Shown here in pieces: positions 17,516 through 25,347 of a DNA stretch of 64,000 bases. Numbering within the stretch: the first letter of the stretch is position 1; every line of letters starts with the position of its first letter. The notes beneath the pieces are model-generated. The model did not search any database and had not been told where the DNA came from. It saw nothing but the letters and a program-made list of their open reading frames with translations. Source of the stretch: Prolixibacteraceae bacterium (lineage in GTDB: Bacteria > Bacteroidota > Bacteroidia > Bacteroidales > Prolixibacteraceae); assembly GCA_019856515.1 (NCBI GenBank), contig CP082230.1, positions 3,534,001 to 3,598,000 of the forward strand, given 5' to 3'. A program made the position numbers and the translations under genes.

Positions 17516-19093
17516 TGTTTCCCATGTCTTTATTCAGGTTCATAAACCATTGATTCAATGAGCCTAAAGAATTTATTATTTTCGGGTTTATTTTTAAGTA
17601 CACTGATTATCAATTCATTAAAATCACTATCGATGATTTCTGCGAGAGTTCTCATCAATTCGAGGATAAAACCCCAAATTCGTTGTACTATTACAAGTTC
17701 CATTCCTTGATCTTTTACATGAGCAAAGATTCCACCTAGCGTCTCATATGCCTCGAACCTTTTTGCTAAACTAAAAACGTTAAACTCAATAATAGCTACA
17801 GATAGATCTGCTATTTGAGCATCAAAATCACTCGATTGAGATTTTCCTAAACCAAAATAGTTCTTTGATTCCTTAAAAAAGACCTCAATACTCCATCTAA
17901 TACTATATATCTGATAAGCTTTCTCTATGCTCAGCTTTGTATTTGAAGATACCAATAAATGCCATTTCCCTCGCTTACTGTTCTTGCAAAAGAATAGTTT
18001 TACATCTGTACCTTTATATTTCACTGTGACTTCTGCACAATATAGACTAAGTGACTTTACCCATTTTACTCTCTTTCGCTGTTTAAGTAAGAGAGCAAGT
18101 TCTTTGGTGCTATATTCTTTGTCTTTGAAAGAATATTTAGCACTAGACATCTTAGCCATTGCAACAAGATGCATACCATTAGAGATCACAGTTTTTAATA
18201 TTGAATCACAGAAGAACCAACTGTCCATAAGTATGTAGTCTACTGTAATTCCTTGTTTAATAGCATTTACCATCATCTCTTTTGCCATCGTTATTTTATC
18301 AATAACGAGTTCTTTCTCTCGGTTAAACCCATTACTCTTTGTTGATCGTTTCTTTGAGAACTGTTTTTTACGTTGTTTGGCAGTGAGTCCAAATGGAGTC
18401 TTTTTATTCTTCCCTCTTTCTTTATGTAGAGAGAAGTCCAATGTAAAATAGCTTTTGCCATCCCATAAACCTAGAAATAATCCTTTAAAACCAAATATAT
18501 AACGATGGGTTACATGCGACCATATTTTACTAACATGTTCAGTTTTGTAGGTAGACTTCTCAAAATCAGTATCGTCAATAATTAAGCATCTTTCTGCTTG
18601 ATTACAGTCATCAGAGTGAGAGTTTTTGGCTATTTGACCAAAGAGTTTATTATTACATGATGAAACTATAGTACGCCAATCTATCTGGCTGTTATTTTTA
18701 AATCGATAGAATGTATTCTTTTGTGCTTCTAACATCTCTGATAGATAATGCTTACTGTAGCTATAAATATTAGGGATAGAGAAAATTGGGAAAAGTAGTA
18801 AGCCTAATAGTATGTCACCTTTGAAGTAAGTAGACTGAGGCAACTCTTTATTTCCTAATTTCAGTTGTCTTAAGTTGAGTAACTTGTAAAGGCTAATAAT
18901 TCGATTAATTCCTTTTTCACTTGAACTGAAAAAACTCTGTGTCTCTGAAAAAACTTTTGTACTTTTATTCTGAAGCATGATTTATTTGGTTATTGGAACA
19001 ACATTAATTTACTGATAATTAATGAATTATCAAAATAAACATGCTTCTTTTTATGCTGTAAATCAAGATGTTAGCCTACATGGGAAACATCAG
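17512..19093 (-). mobile_element. Complete IS4-like insertion sequence
   Basis: 1582 bp bounded by perfect 16-bp inverted repeats (CTGATGTTTCCCATGT at 17512-17527 and its reverse complement at 19078-19093). It is flanked by 7-bp direct repeats TTATTCA at 17505-17511 and 19094-19100, the target duplication. It encodes one transposase on the minus strand. Perfect repeats and an intact gene suggest a recent, possibly active insertion. Confidence 0.95.
17530..18978 (-). CDS. IS4-family transposase
   Basis: 482 residues. It has a first catalytic Asp in LIIDDTDFEKS (about 133), a second in YILMDSWFFCDS (about 250), and the YREK signature YSIRWSIEVFFKESK (about 354-368: Y, then R after two, E after three, K after six), which defines the IS4 group. 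The gene fills nearly the whole element, with its stop 2 bases inside the right-hand inverted repeat region at 17527. No frameshift or truncation is seen. The exact IS subgroup was not determined. Confidence 0.93.
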   Translation of the reverse strand: MLQNKSTKVFSETQSFFSSSEKGINRIISLYKLLNLRQLKLGNKELPQSTYFKGDILLGLLLFPIFSIPNIYSYSKHYLSEMLEAQKNTFYRFKNNSQIDWRTIVSSCNNKLFGQIAKNSHSDDCNQAERCLIIDDTDFEKSTYKTEHVSKIWSHVTHRYIFGFKGLFLGLWDGKSYFTLDFSLHKERGKNKKTPFGLTAKQRKKQFSKKRSTKSNGFNREKELVIDKITMAKEMMVNAIKQGITVDYILMDSWFFCDSILKTVISNGMHLVAMAKMSSAKYSFKDKEYSTKELALLLKQRKRVKWVKSLSLYCAEVTVKYKGTDVKLFFCKNSKRGKWHLLVSSNTKLSIEKAYQIYSIRWSIEVFFKESKNYFGLGKSQSSDFDAQIADLSVAIIEFNVFSLAKRFEAYETLGGIFAHVKDQGMELVIVQRIWGFILELMRTLAEIIDSDFNELIISVLKNKPENNKFFRLIESMVYEPE

Positions 19094-19229
19094 TTATTCA
19101 TTTAGCAACAAACAATAAAAAACTAATCGAATCTACAAAGGCTGGATAGAATGATAAACGGAACTGGTATCGGCTCTCCCACATTAGCCTTAAGACATAA
19201 GTGGGTAAGGGAAGTTGTGTCTATCAAAG

Positions 19230-19273
19230 GTCTAAATTCATAGATATAGCACGTAGTATCTATAAATTTAGAC
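19230..19273. other. 17-bp inverted repeat in the IS1380 tail
   Basis: 19230-19246 and 19257-19273 are inverse copies with one mismatch around a 10-base loop. It lies 80 bases after the restored transposase stop and may be the element's terminator or part of its end. Confidence 0.5.
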
Positions 19274-19391
19274 TTAAAATCAGAATATTACCCAATAATA
19301 AAGATTTAAGGTATGCAAGAAAAACATCTGCGTATTTTAGGGTATAATTATAAGTTAGTTTAACACATTTCAAATCTAATATGTAAATTAT

Positions 19392-20054
19392 ATGAAAGTG
19401 AAAGTAATCGGCATGATGTTATTATTTATGCAATTTAACTTTTTGGGGGCACAAGAGAAGAAACATTTTTTATCTGTAGAGGTTGGAACTTTGATCTCAC
19501 CGAATGATCTACCCGTGACAAGTAAATTACATTGGGAGAGGTCAGAATTTAAGACTAGATCTTTGCCTGGTTTTTATGGGAATGTATTTTTTAATCAAGA
19601 GTTGTCTCAACGGTTTACGTTAAGGGAGGGCATTGGACTTTCGTGGAGTAGAGGACTATATGAGAGTCGGGTATTTGATGGGGATAAAGGTAAGGAGAGA
19701 TATAATTTGGGAACTGTTAATTTCGGTGTTATTAATTTCCCTGTTCATCTTATGTGGTCTTCAAAACTCATCACACTATATAGTGGACTAGCTTATTCGA
19801 TTAATTTCTATTCTCCAGATTATGAACATGGATATAATGATTCGGAATACTATGATGCTTCCTATATTGATGATATGAAATTTTATAACCTCTCTTTTGA
19901 TATTGGTGGAAATATAAGAGTCCGTGATCGTGTTTATTTGACATTGGGCTATAGTACTGTAATCGGAACTCCATTTGGGAAACCCATATCGTATCATGTG
20001 GTACAATCATATGATTCGGCATATAAAATTGGGGTTAATTTCGAATTGAAATAA
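19392..20054 (+). CDS. Outer-membrane beta-barrel protein, paralogue B
   Basis: 220 residues with a signal peptide (MKVKVIGMMLLFMQFNFLGAQ). It is related along its length to the gene at 15402: both have LPGFY, FNQELS/LNQKLS, LREGIG, FPVHLMW/IPIHLIW and a terminal strand (KIGVNFELK). It has the pattern of a small outer-membrane beta-barrel. Function unknown. The two genes probably arose by tandem duplication and were later separated by the nested insertion sequences. Confidence 0.75.
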   Translation: MKVKVIGMMLLFMQFNFLGAQEKKHFLSVEVGTLISPNDLPVTSKLHWERSEFKTRSLPGFYGNVFFNQELSQRFTLREGIGLSWSRGLYESRVFDGDKGKERYNLGTVNFGVINFPVHLMWSSKLITLYSGLAYSINFYSPDYEHGYNDSEYYDASYIDDMKFYNLSFDIGGNIRVRDRVYLTLGYSTVIGTPFGKPISYHVVQSYDSAYKIGVNFELK

Positions 20055-20175
20055 ACAGATTACATCCTGAAGGTATGTTAGCCATTTGTCTTTATTATCG
20101 CTTACTGTTTGAGGCTGTTTTGCTAGTAATCGATGATCTTATTTAAAAAAAGAGTCTTAGGTTTTAAATTACGTG

Positions 20176-20203
20176 TTTGTTTGGATGAAAAGATGTAGCT
20201 TTG
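20176..20203 (+). promoter_or_regulatory. Candidate promoter for the U32 gene
   Basis: TTTG at 20176-20179 and TAGCTTTG at 20196-20203 are 16 bases apart, a near-consensus Bacteroidota promoter. The leader to ATG 20229 would be about 19 bases. Confidence 0.55.
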
Positions 20204-20228
20204 TGTCCGAAATAGTTATGTATTTGAA

Positions 20229-21488
20229 ATGAGAAAGAGAGATATAGAGATAATGGCGCCCGTTGGCTCTTATGAGTCTTTAATGGCTGCAATTCAAGCA
20301 GGAGCAGGGTCGGTTTATTTTGGAGTAGAGAAGCTGAATATGCGTTCTCGCTCATCGTTTAACTTCACATTAGAAGATCTAAAAGAGATTGTTCGTCGTT
20401 GTGAAGAGGCTAGTGTAAAAAGTTACTTGACGGTAAACACGGTGATCTTTGATGAGGAGTTTACGAAAATAAAGGAGATTATCGTGACTGCAAAAGAGGC
20501 GGGGGTGTCTGCTATTATTGCTGCTGATATGGGGGTGATACAGTTATGTAGAGACCTTGATATGGAGGTGCATATCTCAACTCAGGTAAATATAACAAAC
20601 TACGAGGCGGTGAAGTTTTATGCTAACTTTGCAGATGTTGTAGTACTTGCACGTGAGGTTTCAATGGATCGTGTGAAATATATCCATGATCGTATTATTG
20701 AAGAGGATTTACGAGGACCGAATGGAGAGTTGATCCGTATTGAGATGTTTGTCCATGGGGCTTTATGTATGGCAGTTTCAGGTAAATGTTATTTAAGTCT
20801 TCATGAGCGTCAGTCTTCTGCGAACCGTGGTGCTTGTAGTCAGGTTTGTCGCCGTGCTTATATTGTAACAGACAAGCAGACTGGTGAAGAGTTGGAAGTG
20901 GATAATGAGTATATTATGTCTCCAAAGGATTTGAAGACGATTCATTTTCTGAATAAAGTGTTAGATGCTGGTGTTACAGTATTGAAGGTTGAGGGGCGCG
21001 CACGTTCTGCGGAATATGTGGATACGGCAGTGACTTGTTACCGCGAAGCGATCGATGCTTATTTTAATGATGAGTTCACCGAAGAGAAGATTGCATCTTG
21101 GGATGCACGTTTGTCTGAAGTGTTTAACCGTGGATTCTGGGATGGATATTACTTAGGTCAACGTCTAGGTGAGTGGAGTCATAAATATGGGTCTAAAGCG
21201 ACAAAGAAGAAGGCGATTGCAGGAAAGACAACGAACTATTTTGGTAAGTTACAGGTAGGGGAATTCCTTCTTCAGTCTGGAACGCTTGAGGTTGGTGATG
21301 AGATTCTGATTACGGGTCCAACTACAGGGGTGGTGAAGACAAAAGTAAGTGAACTTAGATATGAGTTAGAATCGGTTCAGAAAGTAGAGAAAGGACAACT
21401 TTTCTCTATGCCTATCGAAACGAAGGTAAGAAGAGCCGATAAGCTATATAAAATTGTGGATGCTTCTGAGGTCAATGATGGACAGTAA
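20229..21488 (+). CDS. Peptidase U32 family protein (TrhP/RlhA-type RNA hydroxylation)
   Basis: 419 residues. It starts with the family motif EIMAPVGSYESLMAAIQAGA and YFGVEKLNMR. The cysteine cluster HGALCMAVSGKC followed by RGACSQVCRRAY (about residues 175-215) matches the four conserved cysteines of U32 proteins. The C-terminal beta-barrel-like domain (about 330-410) is present. Characterised relatives (TrhP, RlhA) hydroxylate tRNA wobble uridine or 23S rRNA using prephenate-derived chemistry and are not true proteases. Size and C-terminal domain fit TrhP best, but the substrate is not certain. Confidence 0.88.
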   Translation: MRKRDIEIMAPVGSYESLMAAIQAGAGSVYFGVEKLNMRSRSSFNFTLEDLKEIVRRCEEASVKSYLTVNTVIFDEEFTKIKEIIVTAKEAGVSAIIAADMGVIQLCRDLDMEVHISTQVNITNYEAVKFYANFADVVVLAREVSMDRVKYIHDRIIEEDLRGPNGELIRIEMFVHGALCMAVSGKCYLSLHERQSSANRGACSQVCRRAYIVTDKQTGEELEVDNEYIMSPKDLKTIHFLNKVLDAGVTVLKVEGRARSAEYVDTAVTCYREAIDAYFNDEFTEEKIASWDARLSEVFNRGFWDGYYLGQRLGEWSHKYGSKATKKKAIAGKTTNYFGKLQVGEFLLQSGTLEVGDEILITGPTTGVVKTKVSELRYELESVQKVEKGQLFSMPIETKVRRADKLYKIVDASEVNDGQ

Positions 21489-21515
21489 GAGGTATTAGAA
21501 CAGTAGGATTGATAT

Positions 21516-21553
21516 AAAAGAGCCTTGGGAAGATAATATCCTGAGGCTTTTTT
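21516..21553 (+). terminator. Rho-independent terminator of the U32 gene
   Basis: A stem of AAGAGCC paired with GGCTTTT, with an inner TTGGGA/TCCTGA helix, is followed by six Ts. Confidence 0.75.
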
Positions 21554-21677
21554 GTGCTTTGTTTTCACGATATATATTCGTAAGCTGTTATAGCTCATTC
21601 CATAATTCATTTGATTTAAGTGTTATGGGTTGAGACCTATTGAAATTTAGACGGTATGTAAACTAACGTAGATGTCA

Positions 21678-21707
21678 TTTGTGTTTGTGTTTTAATTTGT
21701 ACCTTTG
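21678..21707 (+). promoter_or_regulatory. Candidate promoter of the FMN riboswitch-ribB unit
   Basis: TTTG at 21678-21681 and TACCTTTG at 21700-21707 are 18 bases apart. Transcription would begin about 21714, just before the riboswitch. Confidence 0.65.
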
Positions 21708-21725
21708 AGGGTGTAAATATAGAAA

Positions 21726-21857
21726 TTCTTCGGGGCAAGGTGTAACTCCTTACCGGTGGTCATAGTCCACGACTCCTTTGTATATGAGCTTTATATGTAA
21801 GGGATTGAATTGGTGAAATTCCAATACCGACAGTGATAGTCTGGATGAGAGAAGAAA
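21726..21857 (+). promoter_or_regulatory. FMN riboswitch (RFN element)
   Basis: The conserved RFN blocks appear in order: TTCGGGGCAAGGTG, CTTACCGGTGGT, AGTCCACGA, a variable arm, GAATTGGTGAAATTCCAAT, CCGACAGTGATAGTC and GGATGAGAGAAG. It lies between a consensus promoter and ribB, so flavin mononucleotide should repress riboflavin synthesis here. Confidence 0.95.
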
Positions 21858-21869
21858 AGATCGTATTCA

Positions 21870-21905
21870 CATAAACGAAGCTAATAGATTAGCTGTTCGT
21901 TTATG
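21870..21905 (+). promoter_or_regulatory. Hairpin of the riboswitch expression platform
   Basis: A 10-bp outer stem (21870-21879 with 21896-21905) encloses a 6-bp inner stem (21880-21885 with 21888-21893). A second small hairpin (CAAACA/TGTTTGG, about 21912-21928) with a following TTTTA may act as terminator. Which helix is switched by FMN cannot be judged here. Confidence 0.6.
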
Positions 21906-21982
21906 GTAAATCAAACATTTCTGTTTGGTGTTTTATCCTGCCTCGTAGTATTTAATCATTGGTTTATTTTATATCCTAAGTT

Positions 21983-22627
21983 ATGTCAGAAAAAGATATC
22001 ACGTGGTTTGGTGCGACCTATAAGGAGCGTATTGAAAGAGCAGTAACGGATTTACAAGCAGGTAAAGGGGTTTTGCTTGTGGATGATGAAGATCGTGAAA
22101 ATGAGGGCGATATTATCTATGCTGCGAATCAAATGAGCGTCGCAGATATGGCCTTGATGATTCGTACGTGTAGTGGGATCGTCTGTTTGTGTATGACCGA
22201 CGAGAAGTGTCAGTCGTTAGATCTTCCTCCTATGGTTGAGAAAAATAATAGCCAGAACCAAACTGCTTTTACGGTGACTATTGAAGCCAAAGAGGGGGTG
22301 ACTACAGGTGTTTCTGCTGCGGATCGAATTACGACGATACGTACTGCGATTAAAGAGGGGGCTAAACCTGAAGATTTGGCAAGACCTGGTCATGTGTTTC
22401 CTTTGAGAGCAAAGAGCGGTGGCGTTTTTGATCGAAGAGGTCATACTGAAGGAAGTATCGACATTGTTCGATTGGCTGGATTGGGAGATAGTGCTGTGTT
22501 GTGTGAAGTAACTAACGAAGATGGTACGATGGCTCGTTTGCCAGAGATTATCCAATTGGGATTAGAACATGACATGTGTGTGTTGACCATTGAGGATATT
22601 TATCAATATAGAAAAAGTGAGCAGTAA
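21983..22627 (+). CDS. ribB: 3,4-dihydroxy-2-butanone-4-phosphate synthase
   Basis: 214 residues, so a stand-alone RibB and not the RibBA fusion common in other bacteria. It converts ribulose 5-phosphate to dihydroxybutanone phosphate for riboflavin synthesis. Visible motifs are [11 protein letters not shown] (about residue 34), [20 protein letters not shown] and [13 protein letters not shown]. It is controlled by the FMN riboswitch immediately upstream and ends at its own terminator; no other rib gene is adjacent. Confidence 0.95.
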   Translation: MSEKDITWFGATYKERIERAVTDLQAGKGVLLVDDEDRENEGDIIYAANQMSVADMALMIRTCSGIVCLCMTDEKCQSLDLPPMVEKNNSQNQTAFTVTIEAKEGVTTGVSAADRITTIRTAIKEGAKPEDLARPGHVFPLRAKSGGVFDRRGHTEGSIDIVRLAGLGDSAVLCEVTNEDGTMARLPEIIQLGLEHDMCVLTIEDIYQYRKSEQ

Positions 22628-22662
22628 TATTTCGTATAAGAAATAATATTCTGTTTAGTGTT

Positions 22663-22704
22663 AAATGGCATGTAGTAAGTGGAGGCTTATTACATGCCAT
22701 TTTT
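22663..22704 (+). terminator. Rho-independent terminator of ribB
   Basis: A 17-bp stem (22663-22679 with 22686-22702, one G-T pair) and a 6-base loop end in TTTTT. Confidence 0.85.
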
Positions 22705-22964
22705 GTTATATAACTCCATTTCTAATGGATTCATGGCATGTAATATTGTTCGTTATATCAGAAATAATGTAGAAAAAAGAGGGTTGGAAGTGAACTTTTA
22801 GTTTGGTTATTCGTAGTATAAAGTAATGATAGTTTGTTGGTCTAGTTCATGTGATATGATGATATCACTTCATTTTTAGCTAGATAAGGTTTGTTTGTAA
22901 TGCAAGTAGAGTGCATGCTTATGACATATCTTTGACTCAAATAGTGTTGTATGTGTATGCTCAA

Positions 22965-23028
22965 AAGCCATAGTTTGACAGTCTAATTCTTTATTGTTGA
23001 TTGTGAATTACTGTCAGCTGTGGTTTTT
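22965..23028 (+). other. Orphan terminator-like hairpin
   Basis: CCATAG..TGACAG..TAATTC pairs with GAATTA..CTGTCA..CTGTGG and is followed by TTTTT. It lies about 260 bases after the ribB terminator, with no gene between, in an otherwise featureless 459-base gap (22628-23086). It could end a small unannotated RNA, or be the decayed end of a lost gene. Confidence 0.45.
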
Positions 23029-23086
23029 AATGAGAAGGCAAGAGGCGTTTAAAGTTTGATTATTATCCCCCTAAATATGAAATGCA

Positions 23087-23542
23087 ATGATCAAAATAAA
23101 GATCTTCTCGTTAAGTCTAATAAGTTTGATGGTGTTAATGCATCTAAATGTATGTGCTAAAAAGGTTCCTGTAAAAGATAAAAGATCGACTTATCACTAT
23201 TCATTAGAGTATGTCAACTCGTTTGATACTTTTAATCGCTCTATGCGGGCCTTGGGTTATGATGTGAACCAGTTGGTATATGGTATACAGGGAGAGAACT
23301 GTTCTCCTTCAGAAGGAGATGTATCATCTCTATCGAAAGGGTCGTTCTATGGATTGTTCGGTTATCAGTTCTTGGAAGCTTTAACTTTTGCTGGAATGGC
23401 AGGATATGGAGATAGCTATCATAATGAAGATAAACTTCAATATGGTGCGATGTGTTCGTTGCATATTAAGTTTGTAAATCTGTCTATTACATATAACACC
23501 ACGAGTAATTGGGGCTTTGGTTTTGGTATTTACCTTAAATAG
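23087..23542 (+). CDS. Small secreted protein, hypothetical
   Basis: 151 residues with a clear signal peptide (MIKIKIFSLSLISLMVLMHLNVCA). The mature part has alternating hydrophobic and aromatic residues (FYGLFGYQFLEALTFAGMAGYG, here noted as aromatic-glycine strands) and ends in NWGFGFGIYLK, a beta-strand ending as in small outer-membrane barrels. I do not recognise the family. It lies alone between the ribB unit and the next gene, with weak upstream signals. A lipid-facing beta-barrel or periplasmic beta-sandwich is the most that can be said. Confidence 0.6.
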   Translation: MIKIKIFSLSLISLMVLMHLNVCAKKVPVKDKRSTYHYSLEYVNSFDTFNRSMRALGYDVNQLVYGIQGENCSPSEGDVSSLSKGSFYGLFGYQFLEALTFAGMAGYGDSYHNEDKLQYGAMCSLHIKFVNLSITYNTTSNWGFGFGIYLK

Positions 23543-23698
23543 AGTACCCGGATATGCCTTTTATCTTTCGTTGTATATGAAATAATAGGGAGACATGTCT
23601 TTTGCGTTCCAAAAGATTGCTTAATTTTGTATTCTTAAATTGAATTTTATTTTTAGTAATACGCTACGTGTCGTTTTTACTAAGTTAAGAAGGTGAAC

Positions 23699-25207
23699 AT
23701 GAGTCGATCGTTAGATATAGACAAAGCCAGAGAGGCTAAAGATTGGAAGAGGGTAGCAGAGATCATTTCGAATTTGACAAAAGAAGAGAAGAGAGATGAT
23801 CACGTGAAGAACAGTGTTGCCATGGCCTGTTTAGATCAGATGAAAGAGTCGCATATTGATGTTCCATCTTTTATTTCGATTTTACAGAGAGTGTCATCAT
23901 GGCAATTGGTCTCAGCGCATTTACCTACCTCTTCTGAGACAGTCACGGCTTTAGTTGACTATGTGTCTACACTATCGTCGTTGAAGCTTCAGAATCCTAT
24001 TTTAAGTGTATTGAAGCAGATCTTTAGAGAGTTATCACAATGGGATTATGTTTGGGATGAAGGTGAGGTAGAACGATTGATTCAAGAGTTTTATCTCATT
24101 GGAAAAAGAAACCCTGCAGTGTTTTTTATTGATGTTCTTGATTGGTGGGAGCAGCAAGGAGTTTCGAAAACTTCACAAGAAGTCTCTTTGATGAAAGGGT
24201 TTTATATTCGAGCTCTCTATGAACGTTTTTATGTTTTGTGTAGTTGTGCTTTTCTTCAGTCTGGACAATTTAATGGACCAAAGGGAGAACAGTGGCAAGA
24301 TAGAATATATCAACTATTACTCTCTTTCCCTCAGTTTAAAGAGATTGGTTTATCTCTATTCCTCTTGAATGAAAAGAGAGATGAATTGGAGTACGGTATT
24401 TCATTAATGAAAGAGTTTGTACACAAGAATATCGGTCTGTATTGGGGGTGGGAACTCATGGCAAAATACCATCAGCAGTTAGATCACTCTGAAACAGTCT
24501 TGGCTTGTTTGTGTCGTGCATACCAATGTAATATGTCTCCTATAACAAAGTATGATATTGGATTGCAAATTGCATATCGTATTGCGGAACATTCAGGCGA
24601 CAATGTGGCTTCTTGGATGGCACACCTCTTGATTCAAAATAAATCAAGAGAAGTTAAGTGTGACCAGGGCATTATGCTTTCAAATCTAATGCATAAGGCA
24701 CTTCCTTGTTCTTCAAAAGTAGCAAATGAGGTAATAAATCAATGGGCACATGTGGCGGAACGTTGGTTGTGGTCTGATTTTCCTTCGTTTGTTGGAGTCG
24801 TTTCTTGGATTGATCATAAAGCTAAAGTGGTTGGGGTTGTTTATGGTGTTTCGCAAAAAGTAGTTATCCCATTCAGTCGTATTGAATTTGAGGTTGAAGT
24901 TGGAACATGGTTACGTGTCATATTAAAAGAGAAGGAAGATATGAATCCAGATCTCTTATATGTTGAACTTTCGAAGACGCTCCCATCAGGATCTATATTT
25001 AAGACCATATCAGGACGTGTACAGCAAAAGGTAGGAGAGCCATTTGGCTTTGTGTCCGACTGTTTTATTCCTCCTTTTATGATGACAAAAAACAGTTTAG
25101 AGCAGGGGGAATGGGTCGAGCTTTCGTTGGTCTATGATATAGACAAACGACTAGATAAAATGGTATGGAAAGTGGTGACGGTAGAGAAGATAGAACGACC
25201 TAGATAG
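23699..25207 (+). CDS. Helical-repeat protein with C-terminal OB/cold-shock-like domains
   Basis: 502 residues from ATG 23699, which has AGAAGG five bases before it; a GTG at 23693 is the alternative. Residues about 1-340 are helical and TPR-like. The C-terminal about 150 residues hold two short beta-rich modules: PSFVGVVSWIDHKAKVVGVV and, after it, SGRVQQKVGEPFGFVSDCFIPP. The second resembles a cold-shock/S1 RNA-binding strand pattern. I recall Bacteroidota families (DUF7017-like) with this layout, but could not confirm membership. No signal peptide, so cytoplasmic. A role with RNA is an inference. Confidence 0.65.
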   Translation: MSRSLDIDKAREAKDWKRVAEIISNLTKEEKRDDHVKNSVAMACLDQMKESHIDVPSFISILQRVSSWQLVSAHLPTSSETVTALVDYVSTLSSLKLQNPILSVLKQIFRELSQWDYVWDEGEVERLIQEFYLIGKRNPAVFFIDVLDWWEQQGVSKTSQEVSLMKGFYIRALYERFYVLCSCAFLQSGQFNGPKGEQWQDRIYQLLLSFPQFKEIGLSLFLLNEKRDELEYGISLMKEFVHKNIGLYWGWELMAKYHQQLDHSETVLACLCRAYQCNMSPITKYDIGLQIAYRIAEHSGDNVASWMAHLLIQNKSREVKCDQGIMLSNLMHKALPCSSKVANEVINQWAHVAERWLWSDFPSFVGVVSWIDHKAKVVGVVYGVSQKVVIPFSRIEFEVEVGTWLRVILKEKEDMNPDLLYVELSKTLPSGSIFKTISGRVQQKVGEPFGFVSDCFIPPFMMTKNSLEQGEWVELSLVYDIDKRLDKMVWKVVTVEKIERPR

Positions 25208-25347
25208 TTGTACTGCTGGTGTCATCACACGTTTTCAACATATGTTGAAAAGTATAAAAATGGGGATGTTTTTCCGAGGAATGAAAGTTTAACTCTTACA
25301 TGTATTATGTATTTTTGTGGTTCGTTATAACTTAAACCCAATAGTAC

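Larger units (their letters stand above)
16261..19273 (+). mobile_element. IS1380-like element, interrupted; ends approximate
   Basis: This holds the transposase at 16277 and its severed tail at 19101-19149. I found no convincing terminal inverted repeats, so the limits are only the outermost sequence I can tie to the element: the start-codon hairpin on the left and a hairpin at 19230-19273 on the right. The element separates two paralogous beta-barrel genes. Confidence 0.5.

Noticed and set aside
19230..19273. Terminal inverted repeat of the IS1380-like element
   Set aside because: It is a local hairpin; no matching sequence was found at the left side of the element.
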